Source: Microcystis panniformis FACHB-1757 | GTDB lineage: Bacteria; Cyanobacteriota; Cyanobacteriia; Cyanobacteriales; Microcystaceae | Length of the DNA stretch: 64,000 nucleotides | NCBI RefSeq assembly: GCF_001264245.1 | Contig: NZ_CP011339.1 | Span: 2,108,001 to 2,172,000, forward strand | Direction: 5' to 3' | Shown: positions 18,240-27,575 of the stretch, piece after piece | Layout of the letters: each line of letters opens with the position of its first letter | Position numbering within the stretch: position 1 is the first letter of the stretch | Made by a program: the position numbers and the translations under genes | Notes under the pieces: generated by a model | Database searches by the model: none | Told to the model about the DNA's origin: nothing | The model's input: the letters and a program-made list of their open reading frames with translations, nothing else

Positions 18240-19653
18240 GTGGTTAGGACAACCACTCAAAATTTTAAAATGTTACCTTCATTCTATCAGGCTTGTTTAC
18301 AGGCGAACCTTAGCGAGGCGAGCTATTTGACCTTACAGCTCCTAATCCTGCTCTTACAAAGTCATCGGATAGTCCAACTAGAGAAACTGGCCGCTCTTTT
18401 CCCGCAACCGATAACCTTTGAAAGTAGAAGACGGAATTTGCAGAGATTTCTTAAGCTCCCGCAACTAAACGTGAAACTCTTGTGGTTTCCTTTGATCAAA
18501 CAGATCGTCAAGCTAGAATTTAGCGGAAAAAATAAAAATCGAGAGCCAAGAAGAAGGCTCAAAAAACTGAAACACGCGGGAAGATTATTAGTCGTCATAG
18601 ATAGAACCGATTGGAAGGGTAGAAATTTATTCGTCGCCAGTGTGATTTGTGGTCGGAGAGCTTTGCCCGTATATTGGGTGTTACTGAATAAAAAAGGAAG
18701 TAGCGCTCTCGGGGAACCGAAAAAATTCCTCAAGCCAGTCTTAGGGTTGTTGAAACCCTATCCGCTCGTCGTAATGGGAGACCGTGAATTTCAGTCAGCG
18801 CAATTAGGGAAGTGGCTTGACGACAGAGGTGTAGCTTTTATCTTCCGTCAAAAGAAAAGTACCTACACGCGATTGAAAGATGGAGAAAACTATCAAGCCC
18901 TTTCCGAGTTAGAACCGAACCGGGGCGAGCGAAACTTCTTTCGGGGAGTGACCCACACGAAAAGCCATGAGATCGAGGGGTTCAACCTAGCAACTTATGG
19001 GAAAAGAGGTTATCGAACTAAAGGGTCTAAAGAGCCTTGGTATTTATTGACCAACCTAGAATCTTTAGAGATAACTCTCAAGTTATATAAATCTCGATTG
19101 GGAGCATCTCATTTACGCAATGAGTAATTATACTTAGCCTAAAAGCCACTCTTAATCGTGTCTTGGAACGAAATAGAGGCTTTTAAAGACTGCGTACATG
19201 GAGAATTAAAACAAGAATTACCCTCGAAAAGCCTATTTTTCCACTAAGTATTTATGCTCATTGCAAAGGTGAGATGCTCCCTCTCGATTCGGGATTGAAG
19301 CGATGTTCAAAGATTGTCAAACGGGAGGATATAATCTTGAAAAAACGAAAGTGAGCGAGCCTCGCTTTCTCGCCTTAATTTTATTAATCGCTATCGCTTA
19401 CTCTTTGAATACAACCCGTGGTCAAAATCTCAAGAAATCGGGAACTCGCGATTATATTTGTCGCTCCAAAGAAGCGAAACGCGGTCCGGAAAGACATAGC
19501 GATTTTTGGATAGGTACTTATGGGAGCTTCTGGATCGAGTCGATGGACGCGTACTCGGAACTCGCCTTTTCTTTGATCCGCCTCAAGCCAGGAAAACACC
19601 CCGATTTTTCTAGGGGTCTAACGGCTATGCGCCTTATCCAGCAAGCCTTTTAG
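18240..19653 (+). pseudogene. IS4-family transposase interrupted by element F
   Basis: The first part (295 codons to 19127, last natural residues LYKSR) contains DDE acidic residues in VIDRTDWKGR and VVMGDREFQS. Its last codons (ASHLRNE) derive from the inserted element. The protein resumes at 19290 with GIEAMFKDCQTGGYNLEKTK, the YREK-like region with the catalytic Glu, and runs to 19653. Removing element F and one copy of the TCTCGATT duplication restores KSRFGIEAMF in frame. The transposase was therefore intact until that insertion. Confidence 0.88.
19100..19281 (+). mobile_element. Element F, 182-bp MITE with 8-bp target duplication
   Basis: The ends are GGGAGCATCTCA and TGAGATGCTCCC. It is flanked by the direct repeat TCTCGATT at 19092-19099 and 19282-19289, and excision restores an open transposase frame. 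A second member lies at 42536-42657 in opposite orientation. Its ends are related for about 35 bp and 18 bp, but the interior differs. Confidence 0.9.
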
Positions 19654-19812
19654 TCGCCTTGTCACCCCTTGAAGACAATCGCTACTTTCATCTTATATTT
19701 AACTCCACCCACCCACTTAATATCGGGTTAGAAGATATTTCTAGCCCGATTTTTGCTGTTGACTATTTAGGGTTTGCTGAATAAATCTAAAAACCTTGTT
19801 GGATAATATTTT

Positions 19813-20000
19813 GGTTCTTCGGTTTGTGTTATGCAATGGAGGGGGGTTATAAAGGATAAAACCCTTACATAGAAAGACATTGCTGCGGTTTTTGTCAATT
19901 GTTTTTTATCTAGAGCGAACTAATAAATTGAGTCTCTTGCCAGATAAGGATTTAGTCGATTTATGCCCCCCTATCGAACCATACCAAGTAACGAAGAACC
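19813..20000 (+). mobile_element. Element D, 188-bp ISL3-like MITE
   Basis: The ends GGTTCTTCGG and CGAAGAACC are inverted repeats of the GGNTCTTC type found in the ISL3 family. Copies occur at 34741-35067 and 42875-43061, both with 8-bp target duplications. No duplication is visible at this copy. Confidence 0.8.
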
Positions 20001-20647
20001 CCAAAAGTAAAAGCGATCACTATCAGGTAAAATGATAAGTGACCGGCAACTTTTAAAATATATGTTGAGCTTAATAGAAAAACTGAAACAAGTCAAGGAC
20101 TTTCGGAAAGATCAAGGAAAAAGACACCCTTTATGGATAGTATTAGTAGTAATAATACTGGGAACAATGCTAGGATACTCAGGTTAGAGAGAGCTAGGAG
20201 AGTTGGCTAAAAATAATCGGCACAGGCTCAGTCAAGAATTTAACATAATTCCAGAAAGAGTCCCATCCTCTTCAACAATTAGAAGGGTAATGATGGGAGT
20301 TGACTGGCAGAGTTTGTTAAAAATGTTTAAGGAATGGGCCTTAGAAGAATATGGACAAAGAGATGATATAAATTGGCTAGGGATGGATGGAAAAAGTCTC
20401 AAAAACACCCGAAAGAATCCCAACAATGAACAACAAAATTTTATCATGTTTGTCTCATTGTTTAGTCAAGAAAGTGGCTTGGTATTACACCTAAAAAGAA
20501 TCGAAAACAAAAAAGGGTCTGAAATCGACGAAGGTCAAGCTATAATTGAAGATTGCTCTCTCCAAAATAAAGTTTTTACTGGGGATGCTTTACACTGTCA
20601 GAAAAAAACAATCAGCTTAATAGCCAAGAGTAAAAATGATTATGTTA

Positions 20648-20765
20648 AGTAGGTAGGCACAATTATTTGTAGGATGGGTTAGCGGTAGCGTAACCCATGC
20701 GGGCGTTGGGTTTCATGCTTCAACCCAACCTACGTTCATTTTATATTTAATTCCACCCACCTACT
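20648..20765 (+). mobile_element. Element A, 118-bp MITE copy inside ISAs1 transposase
   Basis: The element begins AGTAGGTAGGCAC, ends ACCCACCTACT and is flanked by TA (20646-20647 and 20766-20767). Removing it with one TA rejoins the codons for DYVITVKG. This proves both the borders and the 2-bp TA target duplication typical of IS630/Tc1-type elements. Confidence 0.93.
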
Positions 20766-20945
20766 TATCACCGTTAAAGGAAATCAGAAAAATCTTTATA
20801 AGCGAATACAAGACCTGAGTAATTCCTCAAAGCCAGAAAGTTGCTTTCTTGAACAAGATAATAGTCATGGACGAAAAATATCAAGAAAAATAGAAGTTTT
20901 TAAAGTGAGGAACAATGAAAGACAAGGGTTTGAAAATCTGCGAAG

Positions 20946-22268
20946 CTGACTGACGGACACATTTTTCAATACAAAGACAAGTACTGTTATGTGAAAGCCT
21001 CAAACTCCTGAATAAAAGAAAAGGTAATTTTGCCATAATAATCCTGACGAGCTTTGCGAGAAGCAAAACAGGGAAAAGGGTCAACAGAAAATAAGTGGTC
21101 AAGTCGCAAGAAGGGACGCGCCTTATGAACAACTCCCGCCAGCCAACGTCAACCAATTTTCAAATAACTCAAACCACGCCGAAAATGAGCATCAACCTGA
21201 CGGCGAGAGCCAGATTGTTGAACCGCCATGCCAGTTAAAGTAGCAAAGAGAATAGAAATGGCAACAATGAGATAGAGACGTTCTAAACAAGCAGCAGAGC
21301 GAACACGAGAATGTTCCCAGTCAAAAACGCCCGATTTACTGCCCTTGAAAGAGATGTTCAATGGGAAAACGAAGACCATACTGCCAGAAGGTGTCAAGGG
21401 TAGGAGGTTCATCGCTCAGAATTGCCCAATTATCCTTAACCCCTGGAACAGAGGCTAAAGCAAGATGAGCAGTGATTCTAGCCTCCTGCCAGACTTGAAC
21501 GTTGCGATCAAAGCAGGCTTGCCGTTTGGGAGGATAGAGTTCTCTGACCTCATAGCCAAAACCCCGACGGCGAACACCGTAAATGAGGGTATCGCAAGGT
21601 AAGCGAAGACACCAATGCCAAGTATTTTTCCTGAGCCATTGAATTAATTGCTGATTGGCAAAGCCTCGGTCGGCTAACAGCATGACATTCTCAAAGCCCT
21701 GAAGATAGCCTTTGGCTCTGTCCAACAAGGGTTCGTATTTCTCAAAAGCTAGGCTGGCACTACCATGTTCTAATCCCATCCACATCAAGGGGACGGCTCT
21801 CCCCCCGCAGACCACCGCTAGATAGACAAAGCAGTATTGATTCCACAACAGAGTGGTATCTATTGCTAGATACAGTCTTTCCCCCTTCTCCTTCCAAGTC
21901 TCGATGGCTTTCAATATTAAGGGGATGTATATCTTTTCCACCGCTACTCTTCCATTCTGGCAAAAGCGATTCCACCGTCTCTGATAACTATTGGCTTGTT
22001 CGGCTCTGCTTTGTACAAAGGGTTCCCATCTGGCTTGATTGAGACTTTGACTACTGAGTAGGGCTGTCACCATCCAACTGAGGACGGTTAAATGTCTTTT
22101 ATCCACAAATCGGCTTCCTTGTTCTAGATAGGAATAAACTTGGGAGAAGATTCTGTTCTCGGTTTTCATCTTGTAGGGATTCTTGCTTTTTCCCTATCTA
22201 CCCAGATATTTTTCTTTTTGGCAACCCTTGTCTTGTCAGGTTTTGACCCACTTGTGTCCGTCAGTCAG
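20946..22268 (-). mobile_element. 1323-bp IS4-like insertion sequence, copy 1
   Basis: The terminal inverted repeats are CTGACTGACGGACAC and GTGTCCGTCAGTCAG. The element has exactly the length of the inverted copy at 38783-40105, and the encoded proteins are identical where compared. No target duplication remains here, and part of the surrounding ISAs1 gene appears deleted at the junction. Confidence 0.88.
20987..22169 (-). pseudogene. IS4-like transposase with frameshift and in-frame TGA (copy 1)
   Basis: The first frame (21336-22169, 277 residues) starts MKTENRIFSQVYSYLEQ and contains YLAIDTTLLWNQY and LLADRGFANQQL, the DDE region. It ends at HLFQGQ. A shift by one base (TTT C AAG) continues as HLFKGSKSGVFDWEHSRVRS, carrying the expected Glu region, to RGLSYLKIG. 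A TGA follows, then RWLAGVVHKARPF to a final stop near 20987. Both defects are also present in the copy at 38882. Programmed frameshifting plus readthrough, or trans-mobilisation by another element, are alternatives. Confidence 0.8.
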
Positions 22269-22754
22269 GCTTACTATATCAGTAGCCTAACTGAATCCGC
22301 TCAAGTATTTGCTAAAATTATTCGAGGACATTGGAAAATAGAAAATCAGTTACATTGGGTAAAAGATGTAATTTTTGAGGAAGATAAAAGCGAGATAAGT
22401 GATTTTCAAGCGGCCAGCAATTGGTCAATTCTCACAACTATAGGATTGAATCTTTTCAGAGGTTTGGGTTTTCTCTCAATAACAGAGGGACAGAGGTGGT
22501 TAGCTGAACGTTGGGAAAAACTGATAGTTTTATCGACGTAAGAAGCAGAAAAATTATCTAAATTAACAGGATGTACTCTCAGAAAATTTCAAGAGAGATA
22601 GGCTTTTAGTGGCTTGGGAACAAGCTTTATCAATTTATTCATAATAAACATTGGCAGAGGATTAAAGATTAGTTATTGTGACTAACTCTTTTGATTAGAG
22701 AAAGATAAACGTGAGAATCTTCAGTCAAATTTATTGACTCAAAATCAGCTGTAC

Positions 22755-22964
22755 TTAATTTAAATGAATCAACCCTAGGGTTGGGGGGCGGCGTGGTACT
22801 TCTAAATATACTCGATTGCCTAATATTGACAAATCTCTGACTAGATTATACTCTGTCTGATTGATTCTGTCCAAGGTTTGATGGCAATTCGGACATTCAA
22901 TTGTTTCATTTAAAAGAGCGAGCTTTAGGAAAATTGTCTGAGCAATTTTTTGATAATTGACCAC
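22755..22964 (-). pseudogene. ISL3-family transposase N-terminal remnant
   Basis: The 69-codon frame contains ECPNCHQTLDRINQTEY followed by NLVRDLSILGNRVYLEVPRR, the zinc-binding N-terminus of ISL3 transposases. It then diverges into unrelated sequence (PPTLGLIHLN). The rest of the gene is missing. The 5' side retains the untranslated leader and terminal repeat out to 23207. Confidence 0.8.
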
Positions 22965-23207
22965 TGTTACATTTGGTAAATCGGCTCTTCTCGACTTTGT
23001 GTGATAATTTTTGCTTATGGAATCGTGAAATGTTTACTGGGAAAGACTTTTAGGACTATTTTGCGGATATTCTATCAGTATAGACCTAGTTTCCACACAG
23101 AAACCAGAAGAGCCGTAAATCGAGGAGTTGATCAAAATTTATCCACATAACCCACCTCCTGTTCTGTGTTACTGTTATACCATGCTCACACAGAACCTAG
23201 AAGAGCC
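22965..23207 (-). mobile_element. ISL3 leader and terminal repeat, interrupted by element E
   Basis: The outer end reads, on the minus strand, GGCTCTTCTAGGTTCTGTG at 23207, the ISL3 terminal repeat. Between it and the transposase start lies element E (22983-23113). Confidence 0.7.
22983..23113 (+). mobile_element. Element E, ISL3-like MITE (about 131 bp)
   Basis: The element begins GGCTCTTCTCGACTTTG and ends AACCAGAAGAGCC. The flanks GTAAATC (before) and GTAAATC (after) are a 7-8 bp target duplication. Other copies are at 34845, 38553 and 50987. Confidence 0.85.
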
Positions 23208-23329
23208 AAGGATTGAAAGCCTTGTAAATCAAGACCAAAAATATAGTTGCACACGGGTATTAGATAATAAACTATATCTTCCGGCAAAAATCCCCCTCTT
23301 TGGGGAGAAGGGGAAAAGCCAAACCAAGA

Positions 23330-24484
23330 TTAACCCTGCACCATCACCGAGGCAGCCGCAGCCACACCGGCACCGGGGGTGACACCTTCGACACCTAACT
23401 CGATTAAAGTCGCTTCAATGGCAGCGATAACCGTGAGGATATCCCTCTCACTAGCAAAACCTAAATGACCGATACGGAAGATTTTACCCTTGAGGTGATC
23501 CTGACCACCAGCCACAGCGATGTCGAACTTTTTATTGAGAGTCGAGCGAATTTTTTCCGCATCCACCAGAGTGGGGGCCACCGCAGTAATCGCCGTGGAA
23601 GCCCAGGAATCCGCCGCATAGAGGGGCAAATCCAGGGCGCGCATACCTGCCCGCGTCATCTGCGTTAAGCGTTGGTGACGGGCGAAAATTGCCGCTAATC
23701 CCTCCCTTCTCATCATTTGCAGAGAAGCTTGTAAACCGTACATCAGGTTAACTGGAGGGGTAAAGGGGGAACTATCCTCATCGGTGGCTTTTTTGTATTT
23801 GCCCAAATCTAGATAAAAACGGGGCAGTTTGGCGGTTTCGTAGGCTTTCCAAGCTTTTTTGCTTACGGAAACAAAACCTAAACCGGGAGGAATCATATAA
23901 CCTTTCTGGGAACCAGAACCGACCACATCTAAACCCCATTCGTCGATGGGAATATGATAAGCTCCTAAACTGGTGACAGCATCGACGATAATTAAAGCTT
24001 CCCCGTGGTCTTTTACCGCTTTGTTAATGCTTTCCAAGTCATTGAGAACCCCGGTGGAAGTTTCTGAATGGGTGATAATTACCGCTTTGATGGCTTTTTC
24101 CTTGTCTTCGGTCAGTTTAGCGGTGAATGCCTCTGTATCTAGGGGTTTACCCCATTCTGCCTTAACTAGATCCACATTTAAGCCGTAGGCTTTTGCGACT
24201 TTCCCCCAACGTTCCCCAAATTTACCATTATCCCCCACCAAAACTCGATCGCCGGGGCTGAGAAAATTAATAATTCCCGCTTCCATGACACCGGTTCCCG
24301 AAGCGGTTAACATTAAGACATCGCCACTGGTTTGATGCAACCATTTAAGATTTTCGGTTAATTCGGCGATTACCTTGCTAAAAGCACCCGTCCGATGACC
24401 TATAGGTGCTTTAGCCATAGCCAATAATACCGCTTCCGGCACTGGTGTGGGGCCGGGAATCATCAACATATTTTTATTTTCCAT
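23330..24484 (-). CDS. Class V PLP-dependent aminotransferase (alanine/serine-glyoxylate type)
   Basis: The 384-residue protein begins MLMIPGPTPVPEAVLLAM and contains the PLP lysine in GSGSQKGYMIPPGLGF, IIVDAVTSLGAY, and the C-terminal KGKIFRIGHLGF. This is the class V family that includes serine-glyoxylate and alanine-glyoxylate aminotransferases. Cyanobacterial homologues were long mislabelled as the small subunit of a soluble hydrogenase. A photorespiratory role in removing glyoxylate is plausible; glcE-glcF lie elsewhere in this window. The C-terminus has a short Ala-rich tail (GAGVAAAASVMVQG). Confidence 0.9.
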   Translation of the reverse strand: MENKNMLMIPGPTPVPEAVLLAMAKAPIGHRTGAFSKVIAELTENLKWLHQTSGDVLMLTASGTGVMEAGIINFLSPGDRVLVGDNGKFGERWGKVAKAYGLNVDLVKAEWGKPLDTEAFTAKLTEDKEKAIKAVIITHSETSTGVLNDLESINKAVKDHGEALIIVDAVTSLGAYHIPIDEWGLDVVGSGSQKGYMIPPGLGFVSVSKKAWKAYETAKLPRFYLDLGKYKKATDEDSSPFTPPVNLMYGLQASLQMMRREGLAAIFARHQRLTQMTRAGMRALDLPLYAADSWASTAITAVAPTLVDAEKIRSTLNKKFDIAVAGGQDHLKGKIFRIGHLGFASERDILTVIAAIEATLIELGVEGVTPGAGVAAAASVMVQG

Positions 24485-24883
24485 GGTTCGTCCTCTCTCG
24501 TTGGGCCATATTTAACAAAGATAAAAAACCAAATCTCGATCGCATCAATTCTGAGGAGATGATTTAAGATTCGGCAAACTCTGATTATATCCCGGTACTC
24601 AGTCTTCAGGAGATAGGAGTCAGTCCCGATGCCAAAGTTGGCACCGCCAAACATGAAAATATTCTGCTCCTAAATCCAGTTATTAAAAACTGATTATTTA
24701 TTCCCCCTTTTGCAGGAGTGCCTCTCCTGATATGTAGCCTATACTCAAGGGATGGCCGTATTACTTCAGAGCTGATTACTCAATCCAAGCTTTTGGGGGG
24801 TTCTACCCCCCAAACCCCTAGGGTTGATTCATAGTAGGGTTGATTCATGAATCAACCCTACCCACTTCCCCACTTCCTAACTC
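24485..24883. other. Intergenic region with palindrome
   Basis: No gene is seen. It contains TAGGAGTCAGTCCCGATG (also near 58410-58430, upstream of psbO), a C/G-rich hairpin (GGGGGGTTCTACCCCCC) at about 24795-24812, and the palindrome at 24834-24861. The hairpins may terminate trpC transcription, which arrives from the right. Confidence 0.45.
24834..24861. terminator. 28-nt perfect palindrome downstream of trpC
   Basis: The arms GTAGGGTTGATTCA and TGAATCAACCCTAC pair with no loop, 22 bp past the trpC stop. The unit GGGTTGATTC also appears at 24820-24830, and its complement GAATCAACCC appears near 22766. Confidence 0.5.
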
Positions 24884-25774
24884 CTATTCCCGATTTTCAA
24901 AGAGTTTCTGGATACCGAGGGCAGCATCGGGCAGTTTTACCAAAGATTCGCCGATTAGAACCGCATTTGCTCCCGCTTGCTTCACTGTGGCTAGATCTGT
25001 TGCTGTGTGTAATCCCGATTCGCTGACGATCAGAATACCTTTTTCTCGCACCTTTTCGCCCCTGGCTTCTAGTAATTGGCGAGTATTGTCTAAATCGACT
25101 TTAAATGTCTCTAAATTGCGGTTATTGATGCCGATTAGTTCGATTCCCTCAATGGCTAACACTCGATCGAATTCGGCCAGACTATGCACCTCTACCAAAG
25201 CTGTCATCCCTAAACCCTTGACAATTTTGACAAAATATGCTAGGTCTTGATCGCTTAAAATAGCGGCAATTAAAAGGACAGCATCGGCTCCTTTAGAGCG
25301 AGCGTAGTAGATTTGATAGGGATAAAGGATAAATTCTTTGCATAATAGGGGTAAAGATACCGCTTGCCGGACGAGGCTAAGATTTTCGTAACTACCTTGA
25401 AAAAACTTACTATCGGTTAAAACCGATAAACAAGTGGCTCCTCCCTGTTCATAGGCACGCGCGATCGCTACAGGATCAAAATCTTCCAGGATAACTCCCT
25501 TGCTCGGGGAAGCTTTTTTGACTTCGGCAATCAAAGCGGGTTGGGTTTTACCCTGTTTTAAGGCGGCTAAAAAGTCGCAAGGTGGCGCAGTATTGGCTAT
25601 TTTTTGGCGTAATTCTAATAAAGGCAACCTTTCGCGCAATTTATCGACTTCGATCTCTTTATGCCAAACGATTTCTTCTAAAATATTTTGTGGTTGTGCC
25701 TCTGGCACTTTCACCACATAACTCAAACTCTCAACTTTAACGGCAGGATTGGGGTGTTTTCTTCGGATCTGCAT
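24884..25774 (-). CDS. trpC: Indole-3-glycerol phosphate synthase
   Basis: The 296-residue TIM-barrel protein shows the IGPS signatures LIAEVKKASPSKG (catalytic lysine region), CLSVLTDSKFFQGS, LLCKEFILYPYQI, ELIGINNRNLETFKVDL and VSESGLHT. It converts carboxyphenylaminodeoxyribulose 5-phosphate to indole-3-glycerol phosphate in tryptophan synthesis. The N-terminal ~30 residues are the extension common in cyanobacteria. It stands alone rather than in a trp operon, which is usual for cyanobacteria. Confidence 0.95.
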   Translation of the reverse strand: MQIRRKHPNPAVKVESLSYVVKVPEAQPQNILEEIVWHKEIEVDKLRERLPLLELRQKIANTAPPCDFLAALKQGKTQPALIAEVKKASPSKGVILEDFDPVAIARAYEQGGATCLSVLTDSKFFQGSYENLSLVRQAVSLPLLCKEFILYPYQIYYARSKGADAVLLIAAILSDQDLAYFVKIVKGLGMTALVEVHSLAEFDRVLAIEGIELIGINNRNLETFKVDLDNTRQLLEARGEKVREKGILIVSESGLHTATDLATVKQAGANAVLIGESLVKLPDAALGIQKLFENRE

Positions 25775-25913
25775 TTTTTCACTGTCCAGAGCGTGAACAG
25801 TGATTAGTTTAACAGTGATTAGTTATCGGGAATTGAAATAGAGACGGGGAAAACCACGTCTCTACAGACATTTAACTCTACTTGTGTGGATATTGCCAGT
25901 CTTCACCGAAAGG

Positions 25914-26126
25914 CTATTGCATAGCTTCGATCGAACGTTCTAAAATTTTATCTTGAAGTTTTTCGTCTTCTTGACGATTTTCGGTTAATAAAACCCGCGC
26001 TTTCGCAGTTTCTGCCTCCCCTTCCCCTAAAAGCTCCTCTGTACGAGTTAAGACGTTTTCTTCGAGCATTCCTTCTGCTTGTCGCTCTTGGGTTAGATTA
26101 AGACGTGCTTTTTCTTCAATATTCAT
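25914..26126 (-). CDS. Small charged helical protein, unknown function
   Basis: The 70-residue protein is almost entirely charged helix (MNIEEKARLNLTQERQ at the start, KILERSIEAMQ at the end). A good ribosome site (AGGGAT, 6-8 nt before ATG) supports translation. I do not recognise the family. It lies between trpC and a MITE and has no obvious partner. The composition suggests a small coiled-coil or stress-type protein, but that is only inference. Confidence 0.55.
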   Translation of the reverse strand: MNIEEKARLNLTQERQAEGMLEENVLTRTEELLGEGEAETAKARVLLTENRQEDEKLQDKILERSIEAMQ

Positions 26127-26353
26127 AAATTTATCCCTGCCACAGGTGCGATCAACTTCTACCTTCAGTCTGACACAAATTTACTATTCTGTATCATTAA
26201 CTACAGAAAAATTTAGAATCTTACCAGCGAAACCGAGATTTAGGTATTTGTTCTCATTCCTTAAATAGACAGGGATCGATCGACCTCAAGCTATACAATA
26301 AAACCTATGGAACAATTCCCCAGCTTAATCAAGCCCGTATATCGGGGTAATTA

Positions 26354-26471
26354 AGTAGGGAGGCACAATTATTTGTAGGATGGGTTAGCGGTAGCGTAAC
26401 ATAATCGGGCGTTGGGTTTCATGCTTCAACCCAACCTACGTTCATCTTATATTTAATTCCACCCACCCACT
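26354..26471 (+). mobile_element. Element A, 118-bp MITE
   Basis: It starts AGTAGGGAGGCACAATTATT, ends CCACCCACCCACT and is flanked by TA on both sides (26352-26353, 26472-26473). It lies 75 bp upstream of the coiled-coil gene at 26547 and could influence its promoter. Confidence 0.93.
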
Positions 26472-26546
26472 TAATTATCGATTGCCTAAACCAAGAGATT
26501 TCTTGACAGTATCCGATTCTATCGTAATATCCTATTTGCACAGCTT

Positions 26547-27223
26547 ATGACCAAAGGTAATTTAAACGATCTCATCCGTACAGAAGCTAATAAAGAGGTA
26601 GAATCCCAAACCTCTCCTTCTCCCAAACGTCCGAAGGAAACAAACGCCACCCTACAGGCAAAAATTAACGACTTGACAACAGAGTTAGAAAAAACCGAGA
26701 AAAATCAGCAAACTCTCCAAGAAAAGGTGATTTCTCTGGAAAAAGAACTTCAAGAACATCTGGAACTCTCTGTCAGGTTACAGCAGTTACAACAACAGAC
26801 CGAGCAGTTAGAATCTGTCCTCTTGGAAAAAACTACTTTGGTGGCACAATTATCGAGTCAATTAAGTCAATCCCAGACGGAATTAACCGAGAAAAAACAG
26901 TTAATTGAAAAACTATCGAGTCAATTAAGTAAGACAGAAACAGAACTGACTGAGAAAAAACAGTTAATTGAAAAATTATCGAGTCAATTAAGTCAATCCC
27001 AGACGGAATTAACCGAGAAAAAACAGTTAATTGAAAAATTATATAATCAAATTAAAACCCTAGAAAATAGTCCCCCCCCACCCCTGAACCCTCACCAATT
27101 AGCAAACCTGCGCCGAAGAAACCCAGTCTTTATAACTTTGAAATGGCAACTTTAGCCCGTTATATTGCCCCCAATCCTACCCCCACAGAGTTAACGGATT
27201 CCGAAATCGGTTGGTTCGATTAA
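26547..27223 (+). pseudogene. Coiled-coil protein frameshifted at a C8 tract
   Basis: The translated 202 residues are a long coiled coil with three tandem 23-residue units of the SSQLSQSQTELTEKKQLIEK type, near-identical in DNA. At 27072-27079 a run of eight C diverts the frame to a short tail. With nine C (or six), the frame continues as PEPSPISKPAPKKPSLYNFE and ends IGWFD-stop at 27221-27223, only 2 bp before the DUF3288 gene. That ending looks genuinely coding. The locus is either phase-variable, recently mutated, or carries a homopolymer sequencing error. Its role is unknown; a structural scaffold is possible. Confidence 0.7.
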
Positions 27224-27225
27224 TT

Positions 27226-27516
27226 ATGGCTAGTAAAAATCAAGAACAACAACATCCACAGGAAAGACTAGATCGCCCGATTGTTGATCAGCTGCTGCAA
27301 TCAGAACCCAATGATTTAAACTTAGCTGAATGCGCTCGTTTACGCATACGTTATCAAAACTTTCCGGGAGCAAGAGAAATCCAAAGAGATTTAGATTTAA
27401 TCCTAGAAAAATGGCAGTTAGATGAAGCTAGTTTATGGGCAAAAACTCGACAACTGCACAGTCACGGACAAGTGTATCAAATTCGCCAAAGCGAGGAGCA
27501 ACAGGATTGGAGTTAA
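27226..27516 (+). CDS. DUF3288 family protein
   Basis: The 96-residue protein starts MASKNQEQQHPQERLDRPIV and shows the conserved NLAECARLRIRYQNFPGARE and the ending QDWS typical of DUF3288, a cyanobacterial family of unknown function. An in-frame GTG or ATG earlier would overlap the previous gene. The ATG at 27226, two bases after the restored stop of the coiled-coil gene, fits both the family and the operon arrangement. Confidence 0.85.
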   Translation: MASKNQEQQHPQERLDRPIVDQLLQSEPNDLNLAECARLRIRYQNFPGAREIQRDLDLILEKWQLDEASLWAKTRQLHSHGQVYQIRQSEEQQDWS

Positions 27517-27575
27517 ATTGCAGCAGTTATCTTAGTGATGCGAGAGGAAAAATCAAACCTATAATTTGATTTTAT

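Larger units (their letters stand above)
18166..19682 (+). mobile_element. IS4-family insertion sequence inside element A
   Basis: The ends carry a 14-bp inverted repeat TTCAAGGGGTGACA (18166-18179 and near 19659-19672). It splits a copy of element A into 83 and 35 bp. Between the right repeat and the resuming element-A sequence there are ten extra bases and no clear target duplication, so the exact right border is uncertain. Its transposase gene is itself broken by element F at 19100-19281. Confidence 0.8.
20062..22541 (+). pseudogene. ISAs1-family transposase, multiply disrupted
   Basis: The N-terminus reads MLSLIEKLKQVKDFRKDQGK and continues to GTMLGYSG, where a TAG replaces the next codon. 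It then runs through GELAKNNRHRL and NWLGMDGKSLKNTR to KNDYV at 20645. Element A (20648-20765) interrupts DYVITVKG. Coding resumes to ENLRS at 20945, where the 1323-bp IS sits. The C-terminus (AYYISSLTESAQVFAK, then IRGHWKIENQLHW) follows at 22269. About 15 residues seem missing at the IS junction. All motifs expected of an ISAs1 transposase are recognisable, but the gene is dead. Confidence 0.85.

Noticed and set aside
23128..23382. 84-codon plus-strand frame
   Set aside because: It spans an ISL3 end and the tail of the aminotransferase gene in antisense; low-complexity, no homology.
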